From positions 1 through 35,502 of the forward strand of contig DDUV01000122.1 of the NCBI GenBank assembly GCA_002344975.1: a DNA stretch of 35,502 nt, read 5' to 3'. The translations under genes were made by a program, and so were the position numbers. Of this stretch, positions 15,599 through 23,648 are shown in pieces. This DNA is from Saprospiraceae bacterium UBA2329. Lineage in GTDB: Bacteria > Bacteroidota > Bacteroidia > Chitinophagales > Saprospiraceae. Position 1 is the first letter of the stretch; each line of letters opens with the position of its first letter. The notes beneath the pieces are model-generated. The model saw nothing but the letters and a program-made list of their open reading frames with translations. It searched no databases and was not told the DNA's origin.

Positions 15599-17305
15599 TC
15601 ATTTATCCCGTTTGCCGAAAGCCATTTGTATCATCCAGGCCAACAGCATGAGTAGCAGGCAGCCGATGGGATTGTACCAAAGGAAGGAAATGGGGAGCTT
15701 GCCCCCGCGTTCGAGTACAAAAAGGAAAATGATATTGGCCTGCGTGATGAGGGCTGCTATAAAAACGGCATTGCCCCTGATTTTGGGCATGAAAAATGCC
15801 GTGAGGAACACGCCCAAAATGGTGCCGTAGAACAGCGAGCCGAGGATATTGACCATTTGGATGAGATTCTCGAAAAGCTGGGCGGTAGCGGCAAACAGTA
15901 GTGCCAACAGCCCCCACATAAGCGTGAACAGCTTGGAAGCCAGGAGGTAGTGTCCATCGCTTTTGTCTTTTGCCCAGTAGCGTTTATATACATCTATGGC
16001 CATGACGCTGGTGAGGGCGTTCAGTTCGGAAGAAGTGGACGACATGCCCGCCGCGAAGATCATGGCCAGCAACAGACCCACCACGCCCACCGGCATGTAC
16101 TCCATGACGAAGGAGAGGAAAACGTAGTCGGTGTCTTTTGTTTTGGCGGTGGGGGAGGCGCGCATGACCTCAATTTTTGCGAATTTGCGCAGTGTAGCAT
16201 CCTTTTTCTGGAGCATTTCCGCCTCCGACCGGGCTGCGTCCAATGTGGGTTGGTCGGTAGCCCTTGCTGCTGAAATGATGCGAGTCATGGCTGCTTCCTT
16301 TTGTTGGAACACATCCTTGTATTGGCGCTCTATTTCGCGATATTTGGCCTCGTGAGGCGTACCGGCGAGCATGGCCAGATTGGAGTCAATATAATGTACC
16401 GGCGGGCGGTTGAACTGAAAAAATACAAACACCAAAATGCCCACGAACAGTACCAAAAACTGCATGGGCACCTTGAGCAGGCCGTTGAACATGAGACCTA
16501 AACGGCTCTCGGTGAGCGACTTGCCGGAGAGGTAGCGCGATACCTGCGAGTGGTCGGTGCCGAAGTACGACAGAAACAGAAACACCCCGGCTATCATACC
16601 CGACCAGATGTTGTAGCGGTCTTTGAAATTGAGGTCGAATGTGACGGAATTGAGCTTGCCCAAATGTCCCGCCAGATCCACCGCGCCGCCGAAGCCCACC
16701 TCGCGCGGGAGCTTGTAGATGATGACGCCCGCCGCCACAAACAAGCCCAGCAAAATGACGATCATCTGCTGTTTTTGGGTAACGCTCACCGCCATCGTAC
16801 CGCCCGACATGGTGTAAACAATGACGATGATGCCGATGAACAAAATGGTGGCGTTGAGGTCCCATTTCAAAATGCTGGACAACACGATGGATGGCGCATA
16901 GATGGTAAGACCCGCCGCCAGGCCGCGCTGCACCAAAAACAGAACAGCCGTGAGGGTTCGGGTTTTGAGGTCGAAACGCTTTTCGAGATATTCGTAGGGC
17001 GTGTAAACATTGAGCCGGTAATACAACGGAATGACGAACACCGACAAAATAACCATCGCAATGGGAAGGCCGTAGTAAAACTGGATGAAGCGCATACCGT
17101 CCTCGTAGGCCTGGCCGGGCGTGGACAGAAAGGTAATGGCGCTGGCCTGCGTGGCCATAATGGACAGGCCGATGGTCCACCAGGGCAGTTGGCGGTCGCC
17201 GAGGAGGTAGCTTTTGACGCTGCTCACATGGCGGGTGCGATAGATGCCGTAAGCGGCAATACCCAGCAAAGCGCCCAGCATAACGATCCAGTCAATGATG
17301 TTCAT
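15599..17305 (-). CDS. Sodium/solute symporter (SSS family)
   Basis: A 568-residue transporter of the SSS family with about 13 hydrophobic helices, beginning MNIIDWIVMLGALLGIAAYG. Conserved features include SIMATQASAITFLSTPGQAY in the first inverted-repeat unit, YYRLNVYTPYEYLEKRF and MIFAAGMSSTSSELNAL. The substrate cannot be read from the sequence, and homologues carry sugars, sialic acid, proline or other solutes. Between helices, near residues 305-395, there is a charged, coiled-coil-like insertion (YREIERQYKDVFQQKEAAMT and following) that textbook SSS proteins lack. A 45-residue membrane peptide is encoded 197 bases upstream on the same strand. The start at 17305 gives the normal N-terminal helix. 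Confidence 0.93.
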   Translation of the reverse strand: MNIIDWIVMLGALLGIAAYGIYRTRHVSSVKSYLLGDRQLPWWTIGLSIMATQASAITFLSTPGQAYEDGMRFIQFYYGLPIAMVILSVFVIPLYYRLNVYTPYEYLEKRFDLKTRTLTAVLFLVQRGLAAGLTIYAPSIVLSSILKWDLNATILFIGIIVIVYTMSGGTMAVSVTQKQQMIVILLGLFVAAGVIIYKLPREVGFGGAVDLAGHLGKLNSVTFDLNFKDRYNIWSGMIAGVFLFLSYFGTDHSQVSRYLSGKSLTESRLGLMFNGLLKVPMQFLVLFVGILVFVFFQFNRPPVHYIDSNLAMLAGTPHEAKYREIERQYKDVFQQKEAAMTRIISAARATDQPTLDAARSEAEMLQKKDATLRKFAKIEVMRASPTAKTKDTDYVFLSFVMEYMPVGVVGLLLAMIFAAGMSSTSSELNALTSVMAIDVYKRYWAKDKSDGHYLLASKLFTLMWGLLALLFAATAQLFENLIQMVNILGSLFYGTILGVFLTAFFMPKIRGNAVFIAALITQANIIFLFVLERGGKLPISFLWYNPIGCLLLMLLAWMIQMAFGKRDK

Positions 17306-17335
17306 GATATTTGTGTTTCGCGTTCAAAGTTTCGT

Positions 17336-17430
17336 GTTCAAAGTTTCGGGTTGGAACGGCTGCTCGCTACCAGCCTCAAGCTGCAGGCTGTGATCACTCT
17401 ACGCTTCGCGCCGCCGACCCCGCGCCACGG
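17336..17430 (+). repeat. Dispersed intergenic repeat, copy C
   Basis: The core CGGGTTGGAACGGCTGCTCG at 17347 has the GTTCAAAGTTT lead-in and the CTCAAGCTGCAGGCTG block, then the CCGCGCCAC/GGCGCGG hairpin. It matches copies A and B. It occupies much of the 396-bp gap 17306-17701, the rest of which holds the 45-residue ORF and the lpxD leader. Confidence 0.75.
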
Positions 17431-17502
17431 CGCGGATACCGCATACTGGTAGTTTCCTCACGCTTAGCACTGCACACCGCCTGCCGCACACCGCCTACTG
17501 AT

Positions 17503-17640
17503 TTACTGATAGGAAAGGCTGAGCCAAAGCAGAAGCAGAAAAACGACAAAACTTGCGCCGAGAACGAAGACATAAACACCTGACCAGGTGCGAAATATGG
17601 GCGGCGGTGTTTCATCAGAATGCGGGTTGGAATGTGGCAT
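17503..17640 (-). CDS. Small single-helix membrane protein (45 residues)
   Basis: A larger frame on this strand reaches into lpxD, but its first part is the antisense of lpxD. Starting at the ATG at 17638-17640 gives MPHSNPHSDETPPPIFRTWS, then one strong membrane helix (GVYVFVLGASFVVFLLLLWL) and a short end SLSYQ. A polar, proline-containing head followed by W..vYvfVlg and one helix is a design I recall from small Bacteroidota proteins encoded beside SSS transporters. That suggests a small accessory subunit of the symporter. Support comes from coding appearance and position only. Confidence 0.6.
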   Translation of the reverse strand: MPHSNPHSDETPPPIFRTWSGVYVFVLGASFVVFLLLLWLSLSYQ

Positions 17641-17701
17641 ACGCTTTTTTTTTGCGCTAAAAATAGAAACTTTATGATGAAATCGGCTGAACTTTGCCGC
17701 C

Positions 17702-18733
17702 ATGCAACTTTCAGCCAAAGAATTAGCCGCGCTGCTCGAGGGCAGCATAGAGGGCAACCCGGATGTCCTTGTGAACCGACCCGGGAAAATTGAAGAAGGC
17801 CAAGCCGGTGAGATCACCTTTTTGGGCAACGACAAATACGAGCCTTTCATCTACACCACACAGGCTTCGGTCGTGTTGGTCAACAAGGACTTCTCGCCCC
17901 GGCAGGCCATACAGGCCACGCTCATCAGGGTAGAAAACGTGTATGCCGCGCTGGCCTTCCTGTTGGACAAGTTCGGCGCGCAAACGGCAGCACGCACGGC
18001 CGGTGAAGGCATTTCCCCACAGGCATCTATACACCCCGAAGCACAGATCGGACAGGGCGTTTCCATTGGGCCGTTTGCCGTTGTAGAGGCAGGCGCCAGC
18101 ATCGGCGACGGTGCAAAAATCGGAGCGCAAGTCTTTGTAGGTCAGGGTGCTGCGGTAGGGGAGGAGAGTGTGCTGTATCCGGGCGTTCGCATTTTACACG
18201 ATTGCCGGGTGGGCGCCCGCTGCATTTTGCATGCCAATGCAGTGGTAGGCAGCGACGGGTTCGGATTTGCCCCACAGCCTGACGGAACTTACAAAAAAAT
18301 AGCCCAGATCGGCAACGTCGTCATAGAAGACGATGTGGAAATCGGCGCCGGCACTACCATAGATCGCGCGTCGCTGGGTTCTACCATCCTTCGCAAAGGC
18401 GTCAAATTGGACAACCTGATTCAGGTGGCGCACAATGTGGAAATTGGCGAAAACACCGTCATTGCCGCACAGGTGGGCATAGCCGGCAGCACCAAAATAG
18501 GACGCAACTGCCGCATTGCCGGGCAAGTGGGCTTCATCGGGCATGTCACCATTGCCGACAACACGAGCATACAGGCTCAGTCGGGCGTGGCGCAAAACGT
18601 GACGGAATCGGGCACCATTATTTGCGGCTATCCGGCCTTCGCTTACCGCGATTATATTCGCTCTCATGCCGTGTTCAAACGCTTGCCGGAATTGGATAAA
18701 AAGATCAAACAGTTGGAGGACAAACTGAAGTAG
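17702..18733 (+). CDS. lpxD: UDP-3-O-acylglucosamine N-acyltransferase
   Basis: This enzyme adds the second acyl chain to UDP-3-O-acylglucosamine, the third step of lipid A synthesis, in the cytoplasm. The 343-residue length is standard. Residues 1-~100 form the uridine-binding N-terminal domain (LEGSIEGNPDVLVNRPGKIE). Residues ~105-310 are left-handed beta-helix hexapeptide repeats (ASIHPEAQIGQGVSIGPFAV and many more). The catalytic His is residue 244 in LIQVAHNVEIGENT. The C-terminus is a short helix ending KIKQLEDKLK. No other lipid A gene is adjacent, and the next two genes encode GNAT-like paralogues. A GAACTTTG box lies very close to the ATG but lacks the canonical TA, so the promoter is uncertain. 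Confidence 0.96.
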   Translation: MQLSAKELAALLEGSIEGNPDVLVNRPGKIEEGQAGEITFLGNDKYEPFIYTTQASVVLVNKDFSPRQAIQATLIRVENVYAALAFLLDKFGAQTAARTAGEGISPQASIHPEAQIGQGVSIGPFAVVEAGASIGDGAKIGAQVFVGQGAAVGEESVLYPGVRILHDCRVGARCILHANAVVGSDGFGFAPQPDGTYKKIAQIGNVVIEDDVEIGAGTTIDRASLGSTILRKGVKLDNLIQVAHNVEIGENTVIAAQVGIAGSTKIGRNCRIAGQVGFIGHVTIADNTSIQAQSGVAQNVTESGTIICGYPAFAYRDYIRSHAVFKRLPELDKKIKQLEDKLK

Positions 18734-18876
18734 TTTCTATATTCTTTTTTCAATCCTCTGCCATCTTCCCTCACAAACCTGATGGTGATAAAAATCATCT
18801 GCTGTCCGGACGGTTTGTCATTTTTCTTTCCTCTGACTTCCTATAATTTGTTCGCTCAATACAGCGAATAAACGCC

Positions 18877-20064
18877 ATGCAAATCATAGAAATTCAAGGC
18901 GCCGGAATGTGGAAGGTATTCCACAGCGTGCCACCCCGAATCTATGCCTGCGATCCCAATTGGGTTTGTCCTTTAGAGCGTGATATCCAGTCCATTTTTA
19001 CTCCCGCAAGCAACAAAGCCTACGAACACGGTGAAGCTCAACTCTTCGTTTTACTCGACGACCACGCGGCGCCGGCCGGGCGCATTGCAGCATTTATTGA
19101 CCACCATCACAACCAAACCCAGCCTTATCCGGTAGGTGGGATCGGCTTTTTTGAGTGCATTGACAACGCCGACTACGCCGCTGCCCTCTTCGAAAAAGCA
19201 GAATCCTGGCTTCAAGCACATGGCGCTCAGGCAGTGGACGGCCCCGTCAATTTTGGTGAACGCGACAGGTATTGGGGCTTGTTGGACAAAGGTTTTGACA
19301 TGCCTTTGTTTCAGGAGAACTACCAGCCGCGCTACTATAAGGCTTTTTTTGAAAACAACGGGTACATTCCATTTGAACAAATACTGACCCTCACCGGACT
19401 GACCGCAGATATTCCTTTTGAAAGAATGAGCGCTGTTGCCAACCGCATTCGCCGCGATCACGATGTGCGTATAGAGCGCTACCACCCGGCACATATCACC
19501 CGCTATGCCCATGACTTCTGCGAGGTTTATAATGCCAGCTTCCGGCATTTCCAGCACTTCAAACCCATATATCCCGAAAAAGTCAGAGCTTTCCTCCACG
19601 ACGCCCGTTTCATACTCGATCCGGAGTTGCTCTGCATCGGGTACTTTGAGGGAAAACCCGCCGGGTTCTGCTTGCTTTTGCCGGATATCAACCCGCTGCT
19701 CCAGCCCTTCCGGGGAAAGCTCAATGCGCTGAATGCGATGCGCTTCCTTTGGCGCCGTCGAACTACTCAACATTTCAGAGCCAAAGGCATCGGTTTCGGA
19801 ATACATCCCGATTACAAATCGAAAGGGCTGATGGCGTTCTTCCTGGAGTTTATGTCTTCAAAACATAACCTTTCTTATTACAAAAAAATGTACCTCACCG
19901 GTGTACGGGCGCACAACTGGGAGATACGCAGCATCTATGATAAAATGGCCGTTCATACCGACCGCATTCATGTGGCTTATCGCAAGGCGCTGTCTCCTGA
20001 TATAGAGTTGGAACCCTTTGAATTTCTCGAAACCGGCAAGCTCCTGCTGCAAAATGAAGATTGA
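18877..20064 (+). CDS. GNAT-like acyltransferase, paralogue 1 (YghO-like)
   Basis: A 395-residue soluble protein from a family I associate with YghO-like and other large N-acyltransferase-like proteins. The C-terminal half contains HFRAKGIGFGIHPDYKSKGL, which fits the acetyl-CoA-binding motif A of GNAT enzymes. The N-terminal half has the family block AVDGPVNFGERDRYWGLLDK and PLFQENYQPRYYKAFFENNG. No signal peptide or membrane helix is seen, so it should be cytoplasmic. The next gene encodes a close paralogue, about two thirds identical by eye. Position after lpxD hints at acylation of a lipid or envelope substrate, but the reaction is unknown. A TATAATTTG sequence lies at 18842-18850 with no well-spaced partner. 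Confidence 0.82.
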   Translation: MQIIEIQGAGMWKVFHSVPPRIYACDPNWVCPLERDIQSIFTPASNKAYEHGEAQLFVLLDDHAAPAGRIAAFIDHHHNQTQPYPVGGIGFFECIDNADYAAALFEKAESWLQAHGAQAVDGPVNFGERDRYWGLLDKGFDMPLFQENYQPRYYKAFFENNGYIPFEQILTLTGLTADIPFERMSAVANRIRRDHDVRIERYHPAHITRYAHDFCEVYNASFRHFQHFKPIYPEKVRAFLHDARFILDPELLCIGYFEGKPAGFCLLLPDINPLLQPFRGKLNALNAMRFLWRRRTTQHFRAKGIGFGIHPDYKSKGLMAFFLEFMSSKHNLSYYKKMYLTGVRAHNWEIRSIYDKMAVHTDRIHVAYRKALSPDIELEPFEFLETGKLLLQNED

Positions 20065-20119
20065 ATGGCCTTCATTGCTCAAACCTTCCTAAATTGCCGC
20101 CCAAATTGACAACCTGACT

Positions 20120-21280
20120 ATGAATTTTATTGAGGTTAAGAGCAAATCAGACTGGAAACTCTTCCATCGCGTGCCGCACCGGATTTACAAAAACGACCCC
20201 AACTGGATTTGTCCTTTGCAGGGCGATGTGCAGTCCATTTTCGAGCCGGCAACGAATAAAGTTTTTGAACACGGAGAAGCCAGGCTCTTCGTCCTGCTCG
20301 ACGAGCGCAACGAACCCGCCGGTCGCGTGGCGGCTTTTATTGACCATGCCCGCAACAAAAACCTTCCCTATCCTGTGGGCGGCATTGGTTTTTTTGAATG
20401 TGTGGACAATGCCGCATTTGCCAAAGCCTTGCTGTCGAAAGCGGAGGGCTGGCTGCTGTCGCGCGGGGCGGCGGCGGTGGACGGGCCGGTCAATTTCGGC
20501 GAACGCGACAAGTACTGGGGCTTGTTGGACAAGGGTTTCGATCCGCCGCTGTTTCAGGAAAATTATCAGCCATCTTACTACAAGGCATTTTTTACCGATA
20601 ACGGCTACATCCCTTTTGAGCAAATTCTGACCCTCAAGGGCAATACTGCCGACATTCCGGTAGAGCGCATGAAAATGGTGGCTGACCGCATCCGCCGCAC
20701 CAACAACGTGCATTTGGAAAAATACCACCCCTCGCAGTTAGACCGCTATGCTGTTGATTTTTGCGAGGTGTACAACGCCAGCTTCCGGCATTTTCAGCAC
20801 TTCAAACCCATCGTGCCCGAACAGATGAAACGGGTGATGAAACAGGCGCAACCCATTTTGGACCCCAACCTGCTTTGCATCGCTTATTTTGAAGGCAAGC
20901 CCGCCGGTTTTTGCGCTTTCTTCCCCGACATCAACCCGCTGCTGCGCCCGGTGAAGGGCAAACTTTCAGGACTCAACGTCCTCAAATTCCTCTGGGCCAA
21001 ACGCAATACCCGCGAGTTCCAGGCCAAGGGCATCGGTTTCGGCATCCATCCCGATTACAAAACGAAAGGCATTTTTGCGTTCATCACCGAATTTATGGCC
21101 ACGCCGCAAAACATGGCCATTTACAAAGACATGTTCCTCACCACCGTGCGGGCGCATAACAGCGAAGCGGTGAGCATTTACCTCAAATTGGCTGTAAAAA
21201 TAGACCGCGTACACATCGCCTACCGCAAAGCCCTGAAGGACGATGTGGTGGTGGAGCCGCATGAGTTTATGGAGGTGTAG
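20120..21280 (+). CDS. GNAT-like acyltransferase, paralogue 2 (YghO-like)
   Basis: A 386-residue protein that aligns end to end with the preceding gene product. The same blocks are almost unchanged (AVDGPVNFGERDKYWGLLDK, FCEVYNASFRHFQHFKPI, FQAKGIGFGIHPDYKTKG), while N-terminal and inter-block residues differ. The 55-bp gap and shared strand suggest co-transcription and origin by tandem duplication. Retention of all conserved blocks in both copies argues that both are active, possibly on different acyl donors or acceptors. The C-terminus lacks the last ten or so residues of the first copy. The end of this gene lies only 13 bases from the remnant of a permease gene on the other strand. Confidence 0.82.
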   Translation: MNFIEVKSKSDWKLFHRVPHRIYKNDPNWICPLQGDVQSIFEPATNKVFEHGEARLFVLLDERNEPAGRVAAFIDHARNKNLPYPVGGIGFFECVDNAAFAKALLSKAEGWLLSRGAAAVDGPVNFGERDKYWGLLDKGFDPPLFQENYQPSYYKAFFTDNGYIPFEQILTLKGNTADIPVERMKMVADRIRRTNNVHLEKYHPSQLDRYAVDFCEVYNASFRHFQHFKPIVPEQMKRVMKQAQPILDPNLLCIAYFEGKPAGFCAFFPDINPLLRPVKGKLSGLNVLKFLWAKRNTREFQAKGIGFGIHPDYKTKGIFAFITEFMATPQNMAIYKDMFLTTVRAHNSEAVSIYLKLAVKIDRVHIAYRKALKDDVVVEPHEFMEV

Positions 21281-21292
21281 GTTTGGTTCTCC

Positions 21293-21326
21293 TCACTCAC
21301 TTTTCAAACTTCTCACCGGATCGGCC
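21293..21326 (-). pseudogene. 3' remnant of a lost FtsX-type permease gene
   Basis: On the minus strand this encodes ADPVRSLKSE and a stop, exactly the last residues of the permease gene at 23649-26090. Including two bases after the stop, 34 of 36 bases match 23647-23682. Both differences are synonymous (AAA/AAG Lys, AGA/AGG Arg). The match stops abruptly upstream, where unrelated sequence leads into the Asp-box gene. This looks like the end of a fifth permease copy whose body was replaced. Confidence 0.75.
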
Positions 21327-21359
21327 GGCCAATATTGGAAAACGAGAAGTGAAAAAATG

Positions 21360-23489
21360 TCAGCGTATAATCAGTTTGCCCACAGCAGACTTGCCATTGG
21401 GCGCCATATATGATACAGAATAAACCCCTGGCAACCATCCGTTCACAGGAATTTCCACGAGAGGTTCTTCTGTCGTAATGCGACTCCAAACGGCGCGTCC
21501 AGTAAAATCGTGGATTACTATTCTCCCCCCTACAGCGGCTATCTGATCGCATCTCAACCAAACCGAAGTAGCAGCGGGATTGGGGAACAAGTGAAGTGCT
21601 GCAACCTCAGCCGGCTCTGTCGTAGCTACAGCTCCCGAACGCTTCCAAATGGACCAACGCAATACTCCTTCTGGATGTCCGATCACATAAATGGCCTCAC
21701 TATGGAGCAGGGCACGAAATTCGTAGCTCATATCGGGTAGGCCCTCCGCCAGATTGTCGCCCCAGGAAACGCCGCCGTCGTGGCTCAAGAATAACAAAGG
21801 TTGTGAAGAATTTTGTAGTTTACCAACGATTAAAGCATTAGCACTATCCCCGTTGATGTCATAAATCAAAGGAATATTGCCGGTGCCATCAAAAAGACCT
21901 GCACTGGCGGGGCTCCACTGGGCGCCGTCTCTGCGCCAGAGTTGATCGTTGGTCAAAACAAAAACGTTATTTCCTACACCCCATAAATCCCTGGCATTAA
22001 AATTATTACCTAAACCGTTATGAAACAGATGAAAGATTTGCCCCAGATTATAAGACACGAATATATCACCGGACCTGACAGCGTATAGTGCATTCCCAAC
22101 ACCTGCAACCGGCTCTGTCGGTGAAACATACAAGGCGGTAATCCGATGCCAGGTTACTCCCAGATCATCAGAGTAATGAATCGTGCCGTTGGTAAAGATG
22201 CGATTATTAATCCGCGTGTAATCATAAAAATCAGTAGGAAGCCATGGAGAAACGGTGGAAGCAGGACTGTACGCCCATGAATCTCCTCCATCGAAAGAGC
22301 GCAGCGAACCTTTACCCAAAAAAACAAGCGTATCGCCTTGTTGATAAAGATAAGACATTCTACCATTGATGTTCTCCATCAGCCATTCATCACCATCATT
22401 GGAGTTTGAAAATAGCCCCTCATTGGTAGAAAGAAAAATTTTGTTGCCGCTTGCATATAGCTTTTCTTCCCATAAATAGGCGTTGAAGGTTGCGCCGGCA
22501 TCGGCCCACCCTGCATTACCCGTCAACCATGTGTGCCCCCGGTCGTAAGATTTATAAAACCCCAGATGGCCACCTGCAAAAATAGTATCTCCCAGATTGC
22601 ATATCTGGTCGGTTGAATGGGGTGTCACTACCCATTCCCAGGTATCTCCATCGTCTTCCGAATAAGCAATTCGATTACTGAACACCCCCCAAAGTGAGCC
22701 GCCAATGCTGCGCAAGTCGTTCACAGTCGGACTGCCTGAAAAAGCAGGAAATGATGCCGACGACCAGTTAGCCCCGTTGTCCATAGAGCGATATAAAGAA
22801 ACCTGAGAACCGATCTGCACCTTGAGGAATACCCCATGCTCCGTTGGGAAAATGGTAACAATGGGAATAATGCCATTAGCTACATTGTAAGGGGCCGGCG
22901 AATAGTCCCAAGTAAGGCCATGATCTGTTGATCTGTAAATATATCTGTCTGTAATCAACAACACCGTTTGGTCTTGCAGGAGTTTCATATCCCGAATTCT
23001 ATCGTTGAGCCATAGCGCCCCGCTCCAGTGGGCGCCTCCGTCTGTACTTCGCTGAACATTATAAACAGAAGCACAGAGTAAGACATCATTACGGGGAATC
23101 ATAAACAGTGGCGCAGAATTAGGCAAGTTTAGTTCCTGCCAGCTTTGCCCTCCATCATCGCTGCTCCACGCATCGGCTGATAGTTGGGTTGCATTAGAGC
23201 TGATCAGATATAATTTATTACCATCTACCTCAAGCCCCGCTTTGCCAAAATTATGGCTGCCCGGAAAGTCTGCTGCCAGCGACCAACGTTTGTAGTCGTC
23301 AGTCCGAAAGCATTTCACTCTGTCGTAGTTATAGACCGTAGTAAAAATCTTCCCCTGATATGTTGTCATACGGCCTGCCATGGGAGGACCGAAAGGTATG
23401 GGGATTTCCGTCCATTGAGAAAAGGCCGGCATTGGGGCAAACAGACATAAAAGCACCACAGCAAAGGCAGTAATGATAGGCATTTTCAT
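21360..23489 (-). CDS. T9SS-exported protein with Asp-box (BNR) repeats
   Basis: A 709-residue secreted protein. The signal peptide is MKMPIITAFAVVLLCLFAPM, ending near AFSQ. The body carries about eight or nine Asp-box/BNR motifs of the SxDxGxxW type, including SDDGGQSW, STDGGAHW, STDHGLTW, SMDNGANW, SEDDGDTW, SYDRGHTW and SHDGGVSW, as in sialidase-like beta-propellers. No sialidase Arg triad was located, so enzyme activity should not be assumed. Residues ~635-709 (LHLFPNPAATSVWL to the end GKSAVGKLIIR) are a T9SS C-terminal sorting domain, so the protein should cross the outer membrane. Its bases are visibly richer in A and T than the genes on both sides. A permease remnant lies right after its stop, so it may have arrived by recombination. 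Confidence 0.9.
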   Translation of the reverse strand: MKMPIITAFAVVLLCLFAPMPAFSQWTEIPIPFGPPMAGRMTTYQGKIFTTVYNYDRVKCFRTDDYKRWSLAADFPGSHNFGKAGLEVDGNKLYLISSNATQLSADAWSSDDGGQSWQELNLPNSAPLFMIPRNDVLLCASVYNVQRSTDGGAHWSGALWLNDRIRDMKLLQDQTVLLITDRYIYRSTDHGLTWDYSPAPYNVANGIIPIVTIFPTEHGVFLKVQIGSQVSLYRSMDNGANWSSASFPAFSGSPTVNDLRSIGGSLWGVFSNRIAYSEDDGDTWEWVVTPHSTDQICNLGDTIFAGGHLGFYKSYDRGHTWLTGNAGWADAGATFNAYLWEEKLYASGNKIFLSTNEGLFSNSNDGDEWLMENINGRMSYLYQQGDTLVFLGKGSLRSFDGGDSWAYSPASTVSPWLPTDFYDYTRINNRIFTNGTIHYSDDLGVTWHRITALYVSPTEPVAGVGNALYAVRSGDIFVSYNLGQIFHLFHNGLGNNFNARDLWGVGNNVFVLTNDQLWRRDGAQWSPASAGLFDGTGNIPLIYDINGDSANALIVGKLQNSSQPLLFLSHDGGVSWGDNLAEGLPDMSYEFRALLHSEAIYVIGHPEGVLRWSIWKRSGAVATTEPAEVAALHLFPNPAATSVWLRCDQIAAVGGRIVIHDFTGRAVWSRITTEEPLVEIPVNGWLPGVYSVSYMAPNGKSAVGKLIIR

Positions 23490-23648
23490 AAAAATTGATT
23501 TGAGGGCTTAAAAATAACATTACAAGCCATTTTATGAAAATAATATTTCAAAACCATACCAAAATAAAACAAAGAGAATTCTTTGGGCAGCCTATCGCAG
23601 AACGGTAAAAGAAGCATTTCGGCTTTTCAAAAACGGGCAATTATAACC

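Noticed and set aside
16550..17452. 300-residue plus-strand ORF opposite the symporter
   Set aside because: Composition rich in His, Asp and Gln with no domain; the other strand encodes a clear SSS transporter.
17641..17850. Upstream extension of the 45-residue ORF
   Set aside because: It overlaps the start of lpxD on the other strand and has no membrane or family features; the internal ATG at 17640 is better.
21360..23489. Assignment of the Asp-box protein as a sialidase
   Set aside because: Asp-boxes are structural and occur in many propellers; the catalytic Arg triad and Tyr were not located.
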